From: Acanthochromis polyacanthus
Lineage: Eukaryota; Chordata; Actinopteri; Pomacentridae
Assembly: GCF_021347895.1 (NCBI RefSeq)
Contig: NC_067123.1
Span: forward strand, 5,151,828-5,215,827
Reading direction: 5' to 3'
Length of the DNA stretch: 64,000 nt
Below the pieces are notes generated by a model that had not been told where the DNA came from, did not search any database, and saw only the letters and a list, made by a program, of their open reading frames with translations. Shown here in pieces: positions 43,801 to 56,718 of the stretch. How positions within the stretch are numbered: position 1 is the first letter of the stretch; the number at the start of each line of letters is the position of its first letter. The position numbers and the translations under genes were made by a program.

Positions 43801-44844
43801 CATTTAAGGAATTTTCTTTTTACTAAACATCATGAACAACCTCAAATTTATGAAGAAAAATAAATTCAGTTTCAACAACATTAAGCCTCAGTTTATCATT
43901 TACACATTACAGCTTCCAGATCACAGTTAATTTATAAAGAAACACAACATTTAGTCACATCTGGAACTGAACCTTGTAGGACTTTATGGTCAAAACGACA
44001 AAAAAACCCCACTAAAACAAGAAAAAAATATTACAAAAATGAGACACAAGCAACAAAAAGGAGACAAATGACATGAAACAAAACAGAAGGACAAAAAAAA
44101 TAGGAAAAAAGTTTTAATAAGTGACAAAAAATAGACAAATGACAAAAACGAGACAAAAATTACACAAATGACACAAACAAGAGAAAAAAGACAGGAGCGA
44201 GAAACAAAACAATAAAACATTAAAGTTAGACAAATGACACAAAACAAAAAGACAAAAATGTACAAAACGACAAAAAAATGGACACAAACGAGACAAAAAA
44301 TTGAAAAAAGGAAACACAAAGTGACAAAAAATAGACCAAAAAAAACCCAACAAAAACAAGAAAAAAAATTAAAAATGAGCCAAAATGAGAAAAAAAAAAA
44401 GATAAAGGAACAATGAAGAATCCAGTATTTTACTTTCTGATCCAAACAACTTGTCATGGTCTAGAATTTATTTCAAATTTATAGTTTTACTAATTTACAA
44501 TCTGCAATTATTGTCTTCTCTGGAACTTTTCCACTTTGAGGGCCGGATTGGACCCTCTGGAGGACCACTTTTAGCCCACGTTTGACGCCCCTATATATTC
44601 GAGGATACAGGGCAGATAATCCTGCCCTCCTGGGGGGTAACTAGACTCACCTGGTGGTGCACAGCTGAATTTCCCCCATCAGGTATTTAGGAAGCTGCTC
44701 TTTAATCTGGATTTTGTTCTTCAGCGCCGCCTGGCAGAAAGTTCCGTCGATGAGGACCTGGAAGGGTTCCCTGAAGTTGAAGTTGTATTTGTAGAAGCTG
44801 ATGCTTTTCTTGGCCTGTTTCTGCCGCTTGATCTTCATCTTCAC
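40817..44844 (-). CDS. utp23: rRNA-processing protein UTP23 homolog
   Basis: Three exons, 44844-44651, 43427-43253, 41212-40817, sum to 765 nt, 254 aa (human 249). UTP23 is a nucleolar small-subunit processome component with a degenerate PIN domain and a Cys/His zinc site, needed for 18S rRNA maturation and snR30/U17 release. Visible are RQKQAKKSISFYK at the start, REPFQVLIDGTFCQAAL (PIN core), LPKYLMGEIQLCTT, CALKELEVLGKQLYGAK, the zinc site CPH...C near residues 95-110, HYFIATQD, PGVPLLYIVLNTIVLDKASP, and a lysine-rich tail with NPLSCLKKKKKK. The start could be the second Met (44838), which matches the human N-terminus better. It is tail-to-tail with rad21, as in human. Confidence 0.97.
41297..41866. 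repeat. Interspersed repeat in utp23 intron 2
   Basis: It begins gttgacccacgtgtcgtcc, then tatgggtcaaattgaccc, and ends ggtgcccataaataaag with acaacaggagggttaaa. This is familiar fish repeat text. Within it, cagacaaggaaacaatattt occurs twice (about 41491 and 41813). Confidence 0.65.
42280..42850. repeat. Degenerate short-unit repeat in utp23 intron 2
   Basis: Variants of ctaaaatgactcaaa and ttgtccaaaatggcc, with a longer unit of about 240 bp seen twice (tttccctaaaccaaatttg near 42323, tttccctcaaccaaattta near 42564). The rest of intron 2 is AT-rich and contains a LINE tail at about 43165-43205 (gatcaataaagtttatc). Confidence 0.7.
43985..44400. repeat. A-rich degenerate repeat in utp23 intron 1
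   Basis: Variants of tgacaaaaa, gagacaaaaat and cacaaacgaga. The Phe/Leu/Cys-rich minus-strand open frames across it are compositional artefacts. About 44538-44593 is a fragment of the fold-back repeat also seen at 4511-4660. Confidence 0.75.
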
Positions 44845-44848
44845 CTAG

Positions 44849-45000
44849 CAGTTAGCCGTTAGTATCTCAATACAAACCGAGTTTAATTGCAAAGAGCTTC
44901 AGTTAGCCGTTTGCATCTCAATACAAACCAGGTTAAAATGTAAAGAGCTTTGCTGTTAGCTAATAGCATCTCACTAACCGAGTTAAAGAAACTTAATCGG
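44849..45000 (-). repeat. 51-bp tandem repeat in the utp23 5' UTR
   Basis: Nearly three units (cagttagccgttagtatctc at 44849; cagttagccgtttgcatctc at 44900; a diverged third near 44952). The array begins within 5-10 nt upstream of the utp23 start codon. Upstream, an ETS-type ccggaag (about 45111-45117) marks the likely promoter. Confidence 0.75.
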
Positions 45001-45129
45001 CTCAATACTGAATCTTTCCCACATTCAACGTGGGAGCTGCTGTATCACAACACGCTGACAGTCCGACCGTTTGAGGAGTCCGTGTGGAAACAAAAGTGAT
45101 GACACTATATCCGGAAGTTACACCACAGC

Positions 45130-47740
45130 TTCCTCTTTCTCTTCATAATACTACTACTACTAATAATAACAATAACAGAATAATTTATTTTTATTTTTAT
45201 GTGTATTACTCGATATGTTTTCACATTTTAATAACATTGTTGTATATATTTCCATTATTTTATTAGTTTTACTTTTTTTTTTTACATTTGAACAATATTT
45301 CAAAATTTATTAATATTGTTCTAGACATTTTAAGTTTTTTTTTTAAACATATTTTGGTATCTTTTCGTGTTTTGTTAAAATGTTTGGACAGTATATTGAT
45401 TTTTTAGAACATATGAACATTTACAGATGTTTTATTTTTATTCTCATGTTTTATGTAAATTTTGGATGTAACATTAAGATTTTATCCATATTTTTACTCA
45501 TATATTATGTTTGCTTATCTTATATATTTCTCCAATATTAGCTTCTCTTATTGCGGGATAAAATTTAAATACTGCTTCACAAATAAAACTCTAAATGGCC
45601 AGCTCCTTCTTATCATAAAGAACGTATTGTTCCATATTATCCTTAAAAAAGAGAAATACTTCTGAATAAAACTGTGAAATAATCCTTTAAACTGATCAGA
45701 CTGAATGTGGACCACTCTCTGATTTCTTACTGGATTTCAGCAACAGCGTTCTTGGAGAATATGGTTCTTTATGAAGAGCCTCTGCTGGGATTCCCTCAGA
45801 GGGTCCAGAACCTCAGGCTGAGAAACACTGCAGGACTGAATCACTGCTATCACAGTAGAGTTAAAGGTCTGAGAACACAGAACATAGAACCGAGTCCAGC
45901 TGAGGATTCGACACACCGAAGGTGAACCTTTAATCTTTAGTGCAGTTTACAGACTCAAAGAAAATCTAATCACCAAACATCAGAATCATGCAGAAAAAAC
46001 GGCTACAACAGCAAGAACACAAGAAGAACCAGAGTCAGTAATAATAAATATACAGTCACACTCACACAGGAGGCCCAGTACCAAAACTGTAACAAAGAGC
46101 AGGATGGCTTCAGTCTGAGGAACCAGGGGAAAAAAAATAACACCATTTATTATTTAGAACCAGCCTCTGGTTCAAGCAGGAACCCTCCTGGTTCCTCTGT
46201 CTTTATTCTTTAATCTCATGATCGTTCTCCCTCAGAACCTCCACTTTTAAAAAAGTGAAACCCTTTAAATACATAAAAACTCTGTAAATGTTCGGACACG
46301 TGCAACGTCTCGGTTCCAATAGGACCATCAGATGTAGAACCTTTTCAGTAACATATCAGTGGAGTAAACAGAGGAACCAACAGCGTCTCCATCTGAGAGC
46401 TGACTCTCCAGAACTTTTTCTTGGAAGCTGTCAGCACTCAAACACCAGGAGGAACCGAACAGAACCTACAGCAGCCGTTTTAACATTTACTATCCAGATC
46501 ACTGGGATCCAGTTTAAACTGGTCAGAACATCATCAACAGAGATCTCAAACATCATGAAGGCTCCTCATTGACTGCTGGTCCAGCAGAACATCAGAACTG
46601 TCAGCAACAGTGATGGAGGTTCTGCAGATGTTCTGTCAATGATGAAACTACAGAAACCTCAAAGGAGTTTAACCGAGTCAGAATTCTGTAGCAATTGTGT
46701 GACTGGTTGTAATTCCAGGTTCCAGTTACAGCATCGTTCTGCCCAGTTCAAACTGAAGAATCTACAGAGAACAACGTAAATCTGTTGACCTGGAATAAAG
46801 CCATCTGGGACCAGAACCGAGTCAGAATTAAACCATAGATAAACTGGAATTAAAACCAGCCAGAATTCAGCTGCAGATATTTTTTATGAATGTCTGAGAT
46901 GAGGAAAAATGACGATGTGGATCTGAGATGTTCTGATGAAACAAATGAAGATCTGCAGCTCAGATCCAGTCTGGATGCTAAATGCTAAAATGGCTGCCGT
47001 GAGGGTCACATGACCTGGGAGGTAGAACAGGTAACGTTAGCATCAGTCCGCTAACACTGCTGTCTGGAATCAGCTCACGGTTTGGTTCAAAAGTAAAAAC
47101 TATAAAATAATCTGTTGTGCTTTATTCTCACGATCAAAAGAGGAAAATAGGAGATCAACACATCGACGGGTTTATCTCTGATGTTCCAGGTGTCTGGAAG
47201 TTACCTGCAGTGAGGCGTAACATTAAATTCTATAACAGGACAATCTAATGACCACACTGTGCAGAACCTCAGGAACCCAAGTCAGAACCTGACCTGACCT
47301 GACTGCTATGCTAGGCTACCAAAAACTAGCCTGCTAGCTGCTAACTGGCTACCTCCACTGGTCACATGACCCCCGTCCATTTTTTCCTTTTCCAGAATTC
47401 ATAACTATTGTTGGAAATGGGGGACCGTATAAACCGTTGCACCTGAACAGGAGTCCAACACGTTCCCCGAGAAAGTTCCTGATCAGATCAGAGTTCATGT
47501 TCTCAGGGAACCATCAGTCTGTTCCGTCAGGACTCCGTTTACAGTCGTACCGACGAGCAGGAGGGGAGCACTTTAACGGACGGACCAAAGGAGTAGCAGG
47601 ACAGTTTTTATGCTCGTACCGATAAGACTCCAATCAGTGACATCACTCCCCTCAGTCTCTGATTGGTCAATTTTTCTCTGACATCACTGTGAGCTAACCT
47701 TTAATCCAGCTAACATGCTAACCCATGCTAACAGGTGGCT
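45130..47740. other. Intergenic DNA between utp23 and lrp12, probably including lrp12 3' UTR
   Basis: 45130-45680 is very AT-rich. From about 45700 to 47740 composition is mixed, with many gaacc and aaccag motifs and several tttatt (minus-strand AATAAA) candidates, for example 46146-46151. Part may be lrp12 3' UTR. Open frames on both strands show no family resemblance. Confidence 0.35.
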
Positions 47741-47744
47741 AGCT

Positions 47745-48450
47745 GTAGTCCAGTGTGAAGTGTTAGCATGATGGCTAGCTGTCTGAAGTTTTAGCTTATA
47801 AGTTGTCATATTAGCCCACCAGATTAGCCTGTTAGCATAGCAGCATGTTAGCTAACTGTGGGTGTAATGTTCAGGGTATTATTAACCGGTTAGTTAAGAT
47901 GCTAGCCAGCTGTAGGTGAAGTTTAAGAAGTGTTAGCCTGTCAGTTAGCATGTTAGCCAGCTGAAGATGAAGTACATGCAGTGTTAGCCTGTCAGTTAGC
48001 ATGACATTCAGGTGTAGGTGAAGGGTATGAAGTAGTAGCCTGAGTGTTTGCATGTTAACCAAGTGAAGTCTACAAAGTGTTAGTGAGCGGTAGGTGAAGT
48101 GTATAAAGCAATAACCTGTAGTGAGCATGTTAGCCAGCTGTAAGTGAAGTGTAGTAAGTGTTAGCCTGTCCTTTAGCATGTTAACCATCAGAAGTTAAAG
48201 TGTATCAAGTATTAGATTGTCCATTAGCATATTGGACAGCTGTAGTTGAAGTGTTTGAAATATTACCCTGTCAGTTAGCATATTAGCCAGCTGTAGATAA
48301 AGTGTTTGAAGTATTATCCTGTCCTTTATCATGTTAACCATCAGAAGTTCAAGTGTATAGAGTGTTAGCCTGTCAGTTAGCATGTTAGCCTGCTGTTGGT
48401 GAAGTGTATGAAGTATGAGCCTGTCAGTTAGCATGTTAGCCAGGGAGGTT
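47745..48450 (-). repeat. 51-bp minisatellite directly after the lrp12 stop codon
   Basis: About 13 units of gtcagttagcatgttagcc, then agctgtaggtgaagtg and tatgaagtgttagcct. Units are exactly 51 bp apart where intact (for example 48372 and 48423; 48270 is two units earlier). The array begins within 10-20 nt of the lrp12 stop, so it is transcribed as 3' UTR. The Leu/Thr-rich minus-strand frames in it are artefacts of a unit length divisible by three. Confidence 0.93.
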
Positions 48451-48456
48451 AGCTTG

Positions 48457-51400
48457 TTAGCACAGCAGCAGCAGCTCGTCGTCACTGCTCTCCGTCTTGC
48501 CCGTGGCCTCCAGGCAGGCGTCAGGGATCTGAGCCGTGTGGACCATCCTGCAGTGTTCACACAGGCCGTCCCGCCCACCTCGACTGCTGTTTCCGTGGTG
48601 ATGACGAGGGCCGTGGCCTGCTGTGGAGCAAGGGTGTGGCTCCAGCAGAGGCTGGCGGACATCGCTGACCAGCGAGGAGGATGACGACGTGTCAGAGTCG
48701 GACACGGGGATCAGGAGCTCCACGTCTTCTTCTTCTTCTCTGCTCCCTCGTCGCTCCGCAGACTCGGCCCCACCCCTACCTGTCTCCAGCTGGCGCAGAG
48801 GGCTGTGATTGGTCCAAGGCTGCTGGTTCTGGTTGGTTCTGGTCAGGTTCCGGGCCAGGCGGTGCAGGTTCTGGGCAAGGCGCTGCAGGGCAGAGGCAGC
48901 AGGTGCCTGGAGATCCGGGACGTCACTGTGACATTCAGGATCTGGATTGGACGTTACCACAGTGACGGGGCTGGAGGGGGGCGGGGCCTCTCTAGGCCTT
49001 TCGCGGCTTCGGTCTCGGCCAGGCGTCGGAGTCACAGACGTAGCAGATGCTGTCACCGAGACGACGGCCTCCACAGCAGAGGGGGGCGGAGTCTTCTGTG
49101 GCAGCGGAGCGACGGGTCCGCCCACTGCACCCACACCGCGCTCCCTGCCCCGCTCGCCCTCTGTGTCCGTGTCGTCCGAGTCCGGAGACAGCAGGTCGGA
49201 GCCAGAACTCCCAGTGCTGCCGGTGCCGGCGCTGTCCTCCAGGTCGGCCGAGACCAGAGCCAACGAACCCGACCGCCGAGACCGCGAGAAGGTGAAGAGG
49301 CGGCGCCACAGGTTGCTATGACGACCAGAGGAGGGCAGCCGGAGGGAGGTGAAGCCGAGCTGAGAGCGAACAGCCAGACGGAGGTTCTCCAGAACCGACG
49401 CCTGATTGGACACAAAGACAAATCATCAGAACCAGCACATCTACTGGGGTGCCTGGTTGTCATGAAAACAAGGTATTTCATTAAGAGCTGCTGTCATCGG
49501 TTCCTCAGAGATGAAAAAAAAAAAAAAACACACAACTGATGATTTGTGTTTGTTCCGAGATGATGATAGGTGAGCGTACCTGGCTCCCAGAGCACACTGG
49601 GAAATCCTCCACAGGTGGGATCAGTCCCTGCGCGATCAGCTGACCATACGAGGGCGGGGCTTCCCTCCTCAGTAGCTCTGCCTCCACTCTGGACAGCTGC
49701 GTCTCGAACGACCTGCAACAACCACACAGACAGATCAGACAGAAGACGACCAATCAGAGGCTGTGAGGGTGACGTGTGAAGGCCCAGGTGTGCTACCTGC
49801 GTTCGAACATGCGCAGCGAGTAAAGTTTGCAGGTGCAGCCGAGGGCAATGACCAATAGGAGGCCGCAGATGAGGCTGCCAATGACGGCGGCGGTGATGAC
49901 CCTGGTGGGGACGATGACGGGGCAGCTCTCCTCGTCGCTGCCGTCGCCGCAGTCATCCTGAGCGTCACAAACCCACGACTCAAACACACAGCGGTTATTC
50001 TGCAGACCGTTAAAGAGACATTTAGTTTTTAATCACTAAAATCACAGCATTTATCAAAACAATAAACTGTAAAACCAGAAAGATTCTTCGTATTCCCAAC
50101 TTCATGACTGTCCTCAAACTAATCATGTACTTTTCCAATGAGGAAAACTATAAAAATCTGAGAATAAAATTGTTATTTTTCACAAAAGTCAATTTATTCA
50201 ACATATCTCTGTTTAAAATTTGCCAAACATAAACTTCAGTAACAACGGTCTGTATTTATACAGTTCCAATATCCTCAAACATTTCATTTTAGGAAATGAA
50301 ACAGTGATGCCGATTCTCTGTGCAGTGCTACAACACTTAAAAAGGTTCTTTCTGGTTCTGTTCCGTCGGTCACAGCTCTGGTTCTAACAGAACATGAAGA
50401 ATAAGAATAAAGAACACTATTTTTGGATCATTAGTTTCAGTGGATAGAAGCTTTGTGCTGGGTTCTAGTACCTTGCAGTGGAAGTTCCCTGGCTGACAGA
50501 AGAAGCAGTTCTTCTCATCAGAACCGTTCGGGCAGCGGTTCTGGTAGTTGCAGCGGTCCGATCGAGGATAACAGGCTCCGTTTCTAGAACAGGGGAACTC
50601 GTCCTCCTGACAGGAAGAACAGTTCAGCTCGTCCCGGCCGTTCGGACAGTGCCAGTACCCGTCACAGCGCTGCTGCTCAGTGTAGCAGCCCCAGTTCCCC
50701 CCACACGGAACCTCCCAGGGCAGGCAGAACCCGTCCACCTACAGACAAAGAACCACAACACAGATTAGAACCCACTGATGACTATCAAGCTTGATGATCC
50801 CAGAACCACAGAGGATGACCCGGTACCTGGTAGGTGACGTTGAAGCCTCTGGCTGCGTTGATCTTGTCGGCATAGAAGTGAACTCGCAGCTGACCGGATG
50901 ATGAAACCACGGCAACCGGCGCTCTGGAGTCGAAGGCTGTCAGTACCCGGAGGAGGCGGCGAGGGTTCTCCTCCAGACCATCGTACACCTTTACGTAGTC
51001 GCCATAACCGGTTCCATCGAGCTTGAAGTCCGTGAACCTGAGGATCACCTGCAGGACGATGGAGGAGGTGGAGTCAAACACCTCAGTCAGGTGTGAGGTC
51101 AGAGGTGTGAGGTCAGAGGTCGGGTACCTTGCGGTGGTCTCCGGTGTCGATCAGCCAGGTGCAGTTGCTTCCTGGAGGGTAGAAGTCGGGGTAGTTTGGA
51201 GAACTGAAAGAACCGTAGAAGTTCCTCAGCCATTCTCCACAGGTAGGAACGTCACAGTCGATCTCATCACCGAGGTCCTGAAACAAACAAACATCAGACG
51301 CTGACTTCCTGCTGCAGAAAGTCACAGAAGAACCAGGTTCAGACCAGATCGGCTGATGAACCTCAGTGAACACTGATTCCCATCATTCTGACAGAAGACA

Positions 51401-54400
51401 TTTCTGAGTTCTCTCTCCACAGTCAAGAAAAACACCACAGGTTCTGGTTGTGTTGACCTGTGGGTCTCAGTGAGTGGACAGGTGAGGATAGGTGAGTTAC
51501 CTGGCAGTCGATGCTTCCGTCGCAGCGCAGGCTGTGCGGCAGGCAGGTGTATATTCGGGTGTAGCGGGACAAACAGGGGAACTGGTTCAGGCTGCAGGGC
51601 TGGAAGGAGAACGGAGAGTCGACACACAGCTCCTCGTCTGAGTTGTCTCCACACTCGTCCATGGAGTTGCAGCGCCACCAGTCAGGGATACACTTCCCAT
51701 TAGAGCAGTGGAACTGGTCCACGTCGCAACTTGACGCCTCCGGCTTCCCTGAAAACACAATGCAGACGTTTAAGTTAATAAAGGTACACAATGTAAACCT
51801 CCACGGTAGCACAACTATAACAACACAACAAGGTTCTACAGCATCTCACAGGGTTATTCTGGTATTGATGGCAGCAGGAGGAACACCCCCCTGTATTCAC
51901 TGTGGACTGGTCCAACCTGATGAAGACTGTTAGGTCTGACTGAACGTTTACTGAATATTTAAAGGGAGTCGACTCCAAACTGACTGAGCGGCAGACACAC
52001 AAACGTACTCAGAACAAACACAAAAAGACACAAAATAAAGTCACACAAAAAGAGCAGAAGGATAAACTTCTCCTGTTTTTGTAAACTTTTGTAGACTGTA
52101 TTTTCTGTAGTTTGTATGTGTGAGGGACCAGGTCTGCGAATTAGCTGTCAGCTATTGACCTATGAACACGACATCGGTTAATGTAACAATGTTTGTTGTT
52201 CTGTCCCTATCAAATAAACAAACAAACAAACTTAGCTCAGATAGAATCAGTCGACTCCAAACTAAGTCGTGTTTCTGCATTTAGTTCAGACACAAAGTGG
52301 AGATGAAACTTTATAAACAACAGTTTGTGCATCAACTCAACAACCCACATCTGGATCATCTACAAACAGCAGCTGTCTGTTTTATTACTGAATAGTTCTG
52401 GTTCTGGATCCCCAGCTGATATATTTTATAAATCCTCTGAGCTGCTCTGATCTCATCTCAGTATAAATAACCAGGTTACAATGATTTAATCTGTTGGTTT
52501 ATGATTCATTCAGAGTCACTCTGAGGAACATTTAGAACATCTTTGCTGAGTTTTAATTGATCGGTGGAGGAGTTGGGATGATTTCAGTCCAACACAACCA
52601 ATATAAATCTGTGTCCTTCTCTGAAACCTGCACTGATTTGTTTCTCCTTTTGTTCAGTTGCAGAATTGATCTTTGTAATGATTGATTATGTAACACAGTC
52701 GGAGGTTCAGCAGCTACACAAACCTTTACAATCCTAAAGTCACATCTGTCCTTGTTTTTACAACTCTGGTTATTTTTAAAGATGTTTATTCACCAAAAAA
52801 AGACAGAACACGGTTAAAGATGAATGTGACTGATAGCATCGATCACTGGTCTGAACTTCTACTGATATTAAAAATGATTTCTGTGGGGATTAAATCTGAT
52901 ATTCTAACAGCTCTGTGTCAAACTCAGGTTTTCTTAAAACTTAATATCTTCATGTTTTGTGAAACAAATGAAATGATGATCTCTTTAACCTGAATATCAT
53001 CACACAGATTTCTACCTCCAACTTTCCAATTGTCCAGACACATCTTCTGCTGTGAGATTATTCCTCTCTGCATCAGTTCTACTCCAGACCATAACCAGCA
53101 GATTAAAACCAGCTGTAAATAATTAATGGGAATAGTTTTCTTATCATCTCTGTTGGAGCTCTTTCAACTTGTGATGACTTCTGGATATATAGCAGTGATC
53201 CTCCTCCAACACTGACTGCCAGGTACTGATTTGTGACTAATCCACTAAACCTGATGGCGTTCTGTGTGTCCGGAGGATTAACATCAGCCTCTAATCCAGA
53301 GTTACGTCACTGAGCACCGCTGCAAACAGCTGTTATATAACAGCCAGAAAGAAGAGATAGACAGCAGCAGCAGCTCAGGACTGAGACAACTGCAGCTGTA
53401 AAACACTTATTTCACTGAAAGTCATCGAAACGTATAAAAACAGAACCTAAACTGAGTATTTCTACACACACAACCAACAACCTCACTGTGGAAACCGGAA
53501 ACAAGCCAAGCTGATCAGGACTGACCGGTGATGTAGGACAGTCGGAAGCCTTTCCCGGTCAGAGTGTCGTCGGAGTGGAAGTGGATCCAGACGTGGTCCT
53601 GGGAGGAGATGTACGGCGGCGGCAGCGACGAGCCGCAGACTCTCAGCCCGTCCAGACTCCTGTAGCTGCTGATGGACATCCAGTCTGAGGTGCAGCGATG
53701 GGAACCCTGCAGGTCGAAGTCCTGGAAGCTGCAGCACGAAACATCAAATACAGTTAATTTATCGGTCTGAAGCTCTGAGCTGACCCTAGTTACAGTAACG
53801 AACAAGGAAACTCTCACCTGGAGAACCAAAGGAACCAAATGTAGCTGCAGCGAGCGGTTCACACTCCACTGCAGGAGGTTCTAACTTTGCTAAATTCATC
53901 ACAGAAATCTTGGATTTTTGTGGACATTTTAGTTTTCAATTGACGTGAGAAAGCAGAATATGAATGTTTCTGTGATTTTGTAACTGTGTGTTTTGCTCTC
54001 TGTGATGTTTTCGGACAAATATTGGAGCAGAAAAGTCTCCGCATGATTCCAGGTCTGCCTCTCTGAGTGCATTTATCTACTAATGTGAATGAACGCTTCA
54101 GATTTGTGCTAAAAGTGAAATGCTGCTCAGTGACACATCATAAGACTTTTACATTAAAGGCATTAGAGGAGATTTAATTTCCTACGACTTTGAACGTAGC
54201 ATGCGCACATACAACCTCTCCCTCACCCCCCTCTAACCTCCCCCCTCTTAACATTTATGAAGAAATGCCCCCCTCCAGAAACTTGCGTAGGACTCGTGAA
54301 GTTGTCTTTTACGGCTGGGTCCCCCTGGATCTTTATCTGCCATTATGTAAAAAAGATGAGCAAAACAAGTCGCCAGCTAACTACGAAGCTATACCAAAGC

Positions 54401-56718
54401 AACACATACAGAAAACACGTAAGTCCAAGGCCTACGTAATCTACGTAACTAGGCCTGAGCCGGAAGATTTTTGATTGACAGGAAAGGGAGCAAACCAAAC
54501 GCCTCGGTCCGAGCGCATTGATTGGCTGATGTTTATCAGGTCCTGCCATGTCCACAGTTATTTTATTTAATTTTTTATTCTTTTAGAAACCACACATACA
54601 AGTCCACTAAAGGTCAGTATATTCATTTTATGTGAATCAGACAAATCAAACCAAAAAACATCCTCCATAATGCCTTTAAGAGCCAAGAGCCGTTCAGAGA
54701 GCAAAGGCCATCTTAGTCAATCCACATCACCATCTGTATGTTTTTTCAATGCATACAGTTAAAAGTTTTTTCCCATTTTTGGAAAGAAACCCTCCCTAAG
54801 AAGGCCAAATCAAACCGCTCAGACCGTTTTTTCACCTCAGCTGTAGGGTTTCTAAATAACATTTAGGCCTGTGTAATTGCACTGTAGGCTACATATATGG
54901 TCAAGATAACTCCCCTGATGGCATATATTATTTAAATCTATGTATTGTACAGTACTGTTCTATGTATGAATGTTGTTGTTGACTACTGTTGCAAATCAAA
55001 TTGCCCAAAATGGGACAATAAAGGCTTTCTAATCTAGTCTAAAGTGAGCAGAGATATATGATATTATACTGAGACATAAACAGTTTAGATGCTGTCAGAT
55101 TAACAGATCAGGTCTGTCTGAGGCTCCGTTAAATTTTCTTCAGTTTAATCTCTTCAGCTTCGAGCAGCAGCTGCTTCTGCTGTTACAATTCAGTCGCTCT
55201 GCAGAACCATAATGAAGAACAACATCTGTGTGTTTGTCACACTGATGTAGATGTGGTGCGACGACTACATACGTCCTCACAACAACATCCCGTCCACACG
55301 GGTGTGTCTGATGCTGTAACCATGGAAACAGCGTCACCTGATGGTGATGGAGTCTCCGGGTCGAGCTCTGATGTTCCAGCTGCAGTTCAGTCGAGCCGGA
55401 TACTGGAAGGGCCAACCAGGGCTGGTGATGACGCCGCTGGACGCTCGCAGGAGCTCCGCCACGTCGCCGCAGGCTGAGGGGGGAGACAAGTGAGACAGGT
55501 GAGGGAGAGGAGACAGGAGAGGAGGGGAGACAGGTGAGATAGGTAAGGAGGGGAGGGGAGGCAGGCTGATACTGCGTCTGTACTGACGCTGTGATTGGTT
55601 GTGACCTCACCGTTAGAAATCCCCGACACGTAGACGTTGTCATTCTTCTGTGAGGCAGCAATGCATCCTGGGAAAAAACCACAGAGGACAACATTAACCA
55701 GAATTCATTCATTTAGAACCTGACTGAACAACAGAGAACACTCAGCCTGAATTGATGGCCAATCAATCAAAACAAACAACATTCCAGTCAGCTTTAAGGA
55801 AAATGTCACGTCTCATCCATGTAAACGAACCAGAGCTGCAACTAATCAAACAGCTATTAAAATTATAACCAAGATTTGAGAAATTTTTATTAAAAATTGT
55901 CTAGATTCTGTGTCTGCAGCTTCTTAAATGTGATTATTTTCAGGTTTATTTCCTCCCCTACGACAGTAAAATGAATAATTTTGGGTCATGGCATAAAATA
56001 AAGATTTTTCTTCATGGACTTGGGAAACACTGAACTTCATGTTTCACAATTTTCTTACATTCTAACATAGAATTTTGTCTGTTTTGAACTTCAAAAATTA
56101 GTTGCAAATTAATTTAACAGTTGGTTTGTGTGAAAATACACTAAATTTTATATACTGTAAATTGAAATGAAGTTTCTCCATCTTTCCTGAAAATCAAATG
56201 TCCACAAATGTGTCTAATTTGTGTCCTTCTCTGACAATGATTATAATTATATGGAGCCAAATTATAGCAGCTTTAGTGAGAGCAACGGGAATTCGGATTT
56301 ATGTTCCTAAAACCAAAAAGAGAAGCCCAGTTGTTGTTTTACTGAAGCTCATAGGATTACCAGGACCTGATGACTGACAATCACAAAGGCGTTTTAGTCA
56401 AATTGACAAAAACGTTAATCCGGGTTTATAATTTTATAAAAACCTCTCACACAGAGAGCAGGTGACAGATGTCCAGGTGTGCTGAGCTGATTTTCAATGT
56501 GGAAAGTTCACTTAGTAAAAGAAAAGCAGTAGGTTTGCACTGAAGCTTCTAATAAAGAGGAAAGCTTCACCTTTATAAGAATCAGCTGAAACCCTGGAAG
56601 TGACCCAAAGTACTGGATCATTCAACCCTGAAACCTTCCGAACACAGCTGAGTGCAGAGGACTCACCTGTCAGTATGAGCAGGTAGACAGTGTGCCTGCA
56701 GCCCGGTCGGAGGGCCAT
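48457..56718 (-). CDS. lrp12: Low-density lipoprotein receptor-related protein 12
   Basis: Eleven exons in transcription order: 56718-56667, 55667-55611, 55473-55338, 53728-53526, 51748-51501, 51277-51128, 51048-50827, 50738-50472, 49999-49797, 49712-49580, 49401-48457. They sum to 2616 nt, 871 aa (human 859), all in frame. It is a single-pass plasma-membrane receptor. Parts in order: signal peptide ([18 protein letters not shown]), CUB1 (about 38-150, [19 protein letters not shown]), two LDLa repeats ([15 protein letters not shown]), CUB2 (about 252-360, [20 protein letters not shown]), three LDLa repeats ([45 protein letters not shown]), TM (about 487-510, [20 protein letters not shown]), then a long cytoplasmic tail with a PPSY motif, APLPQKTPP, and the conserved end [10 protein letters not shown]...[10 protein letters not shown]. 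The signal peptide exon is the least certain. The human gene is at 8q22.3, not next to UTP23. Confidence 0.97.
51749..53525 (-). other. lrp12 intron 4 with a LINE tail
   Basis: About 52070-52232 looks like a LINE 3' tail on the plus strand (gtgagggaccaggtctgc, then gtccctatcaaataaac and an (aaac)n end). The rest is ordinary intron sequence with no exon recognised. Confidence 0.5.
54158..54675. mobile_element. TTAA-flanked MITE in lrp12 intron 3
   Basis: Inverted ends aggcattagaggagatttaa (left) and the complement of aaacatcctccataatgcct (right) are bordered by TTAA at 54154-54157 and 54676-54679. TTAA targets suggest a Kolobok- or piggyBac-type source. The interior includes a pyrimidine-rich stretch and two open frames that do not resemble a protein. 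A LINE tail follows at about 54930-55035 (ccaaaatgggacaataaagg). Confidence 0.75.
55668..56666 (-). other. lrp12 intron 1, nothing recognised
   Basis: Ordinary AT-leaning intron. No repeat family or exon could be identified. Confidence 0.4.

Noticed and set aside
43990..44457. Phe/Leu/Cys-rich minus-strand frame resembling a multi-pass membrane protein
   Set aside because: Translated complement of an A-rich degenerate repeat in utp23 intron 1; hydrophobicity comes from T-rich codons.
45990..46130. Minus-strand open stretch with hydrophobic residues after an acceptor-like cctcag
   Set aside because: Could mimic a terminal exon with a membrane segment, but no upstream exon joins it and the composition fits lrp12 3' UTR or intergenic DNA.
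48805..49539. Long plus-strand open frame (244 codons)
   Set aside because: It is the antisense of the GC-rich last coding exon of lrp12, where the frame opposite is open because of codon bias.
54190..54474. Plus-strand open frame of 94 codons in lrp12 intron 3
   Set aside because: Lies wholly inside a TTAA-flanked MITE and shows no protein family features.
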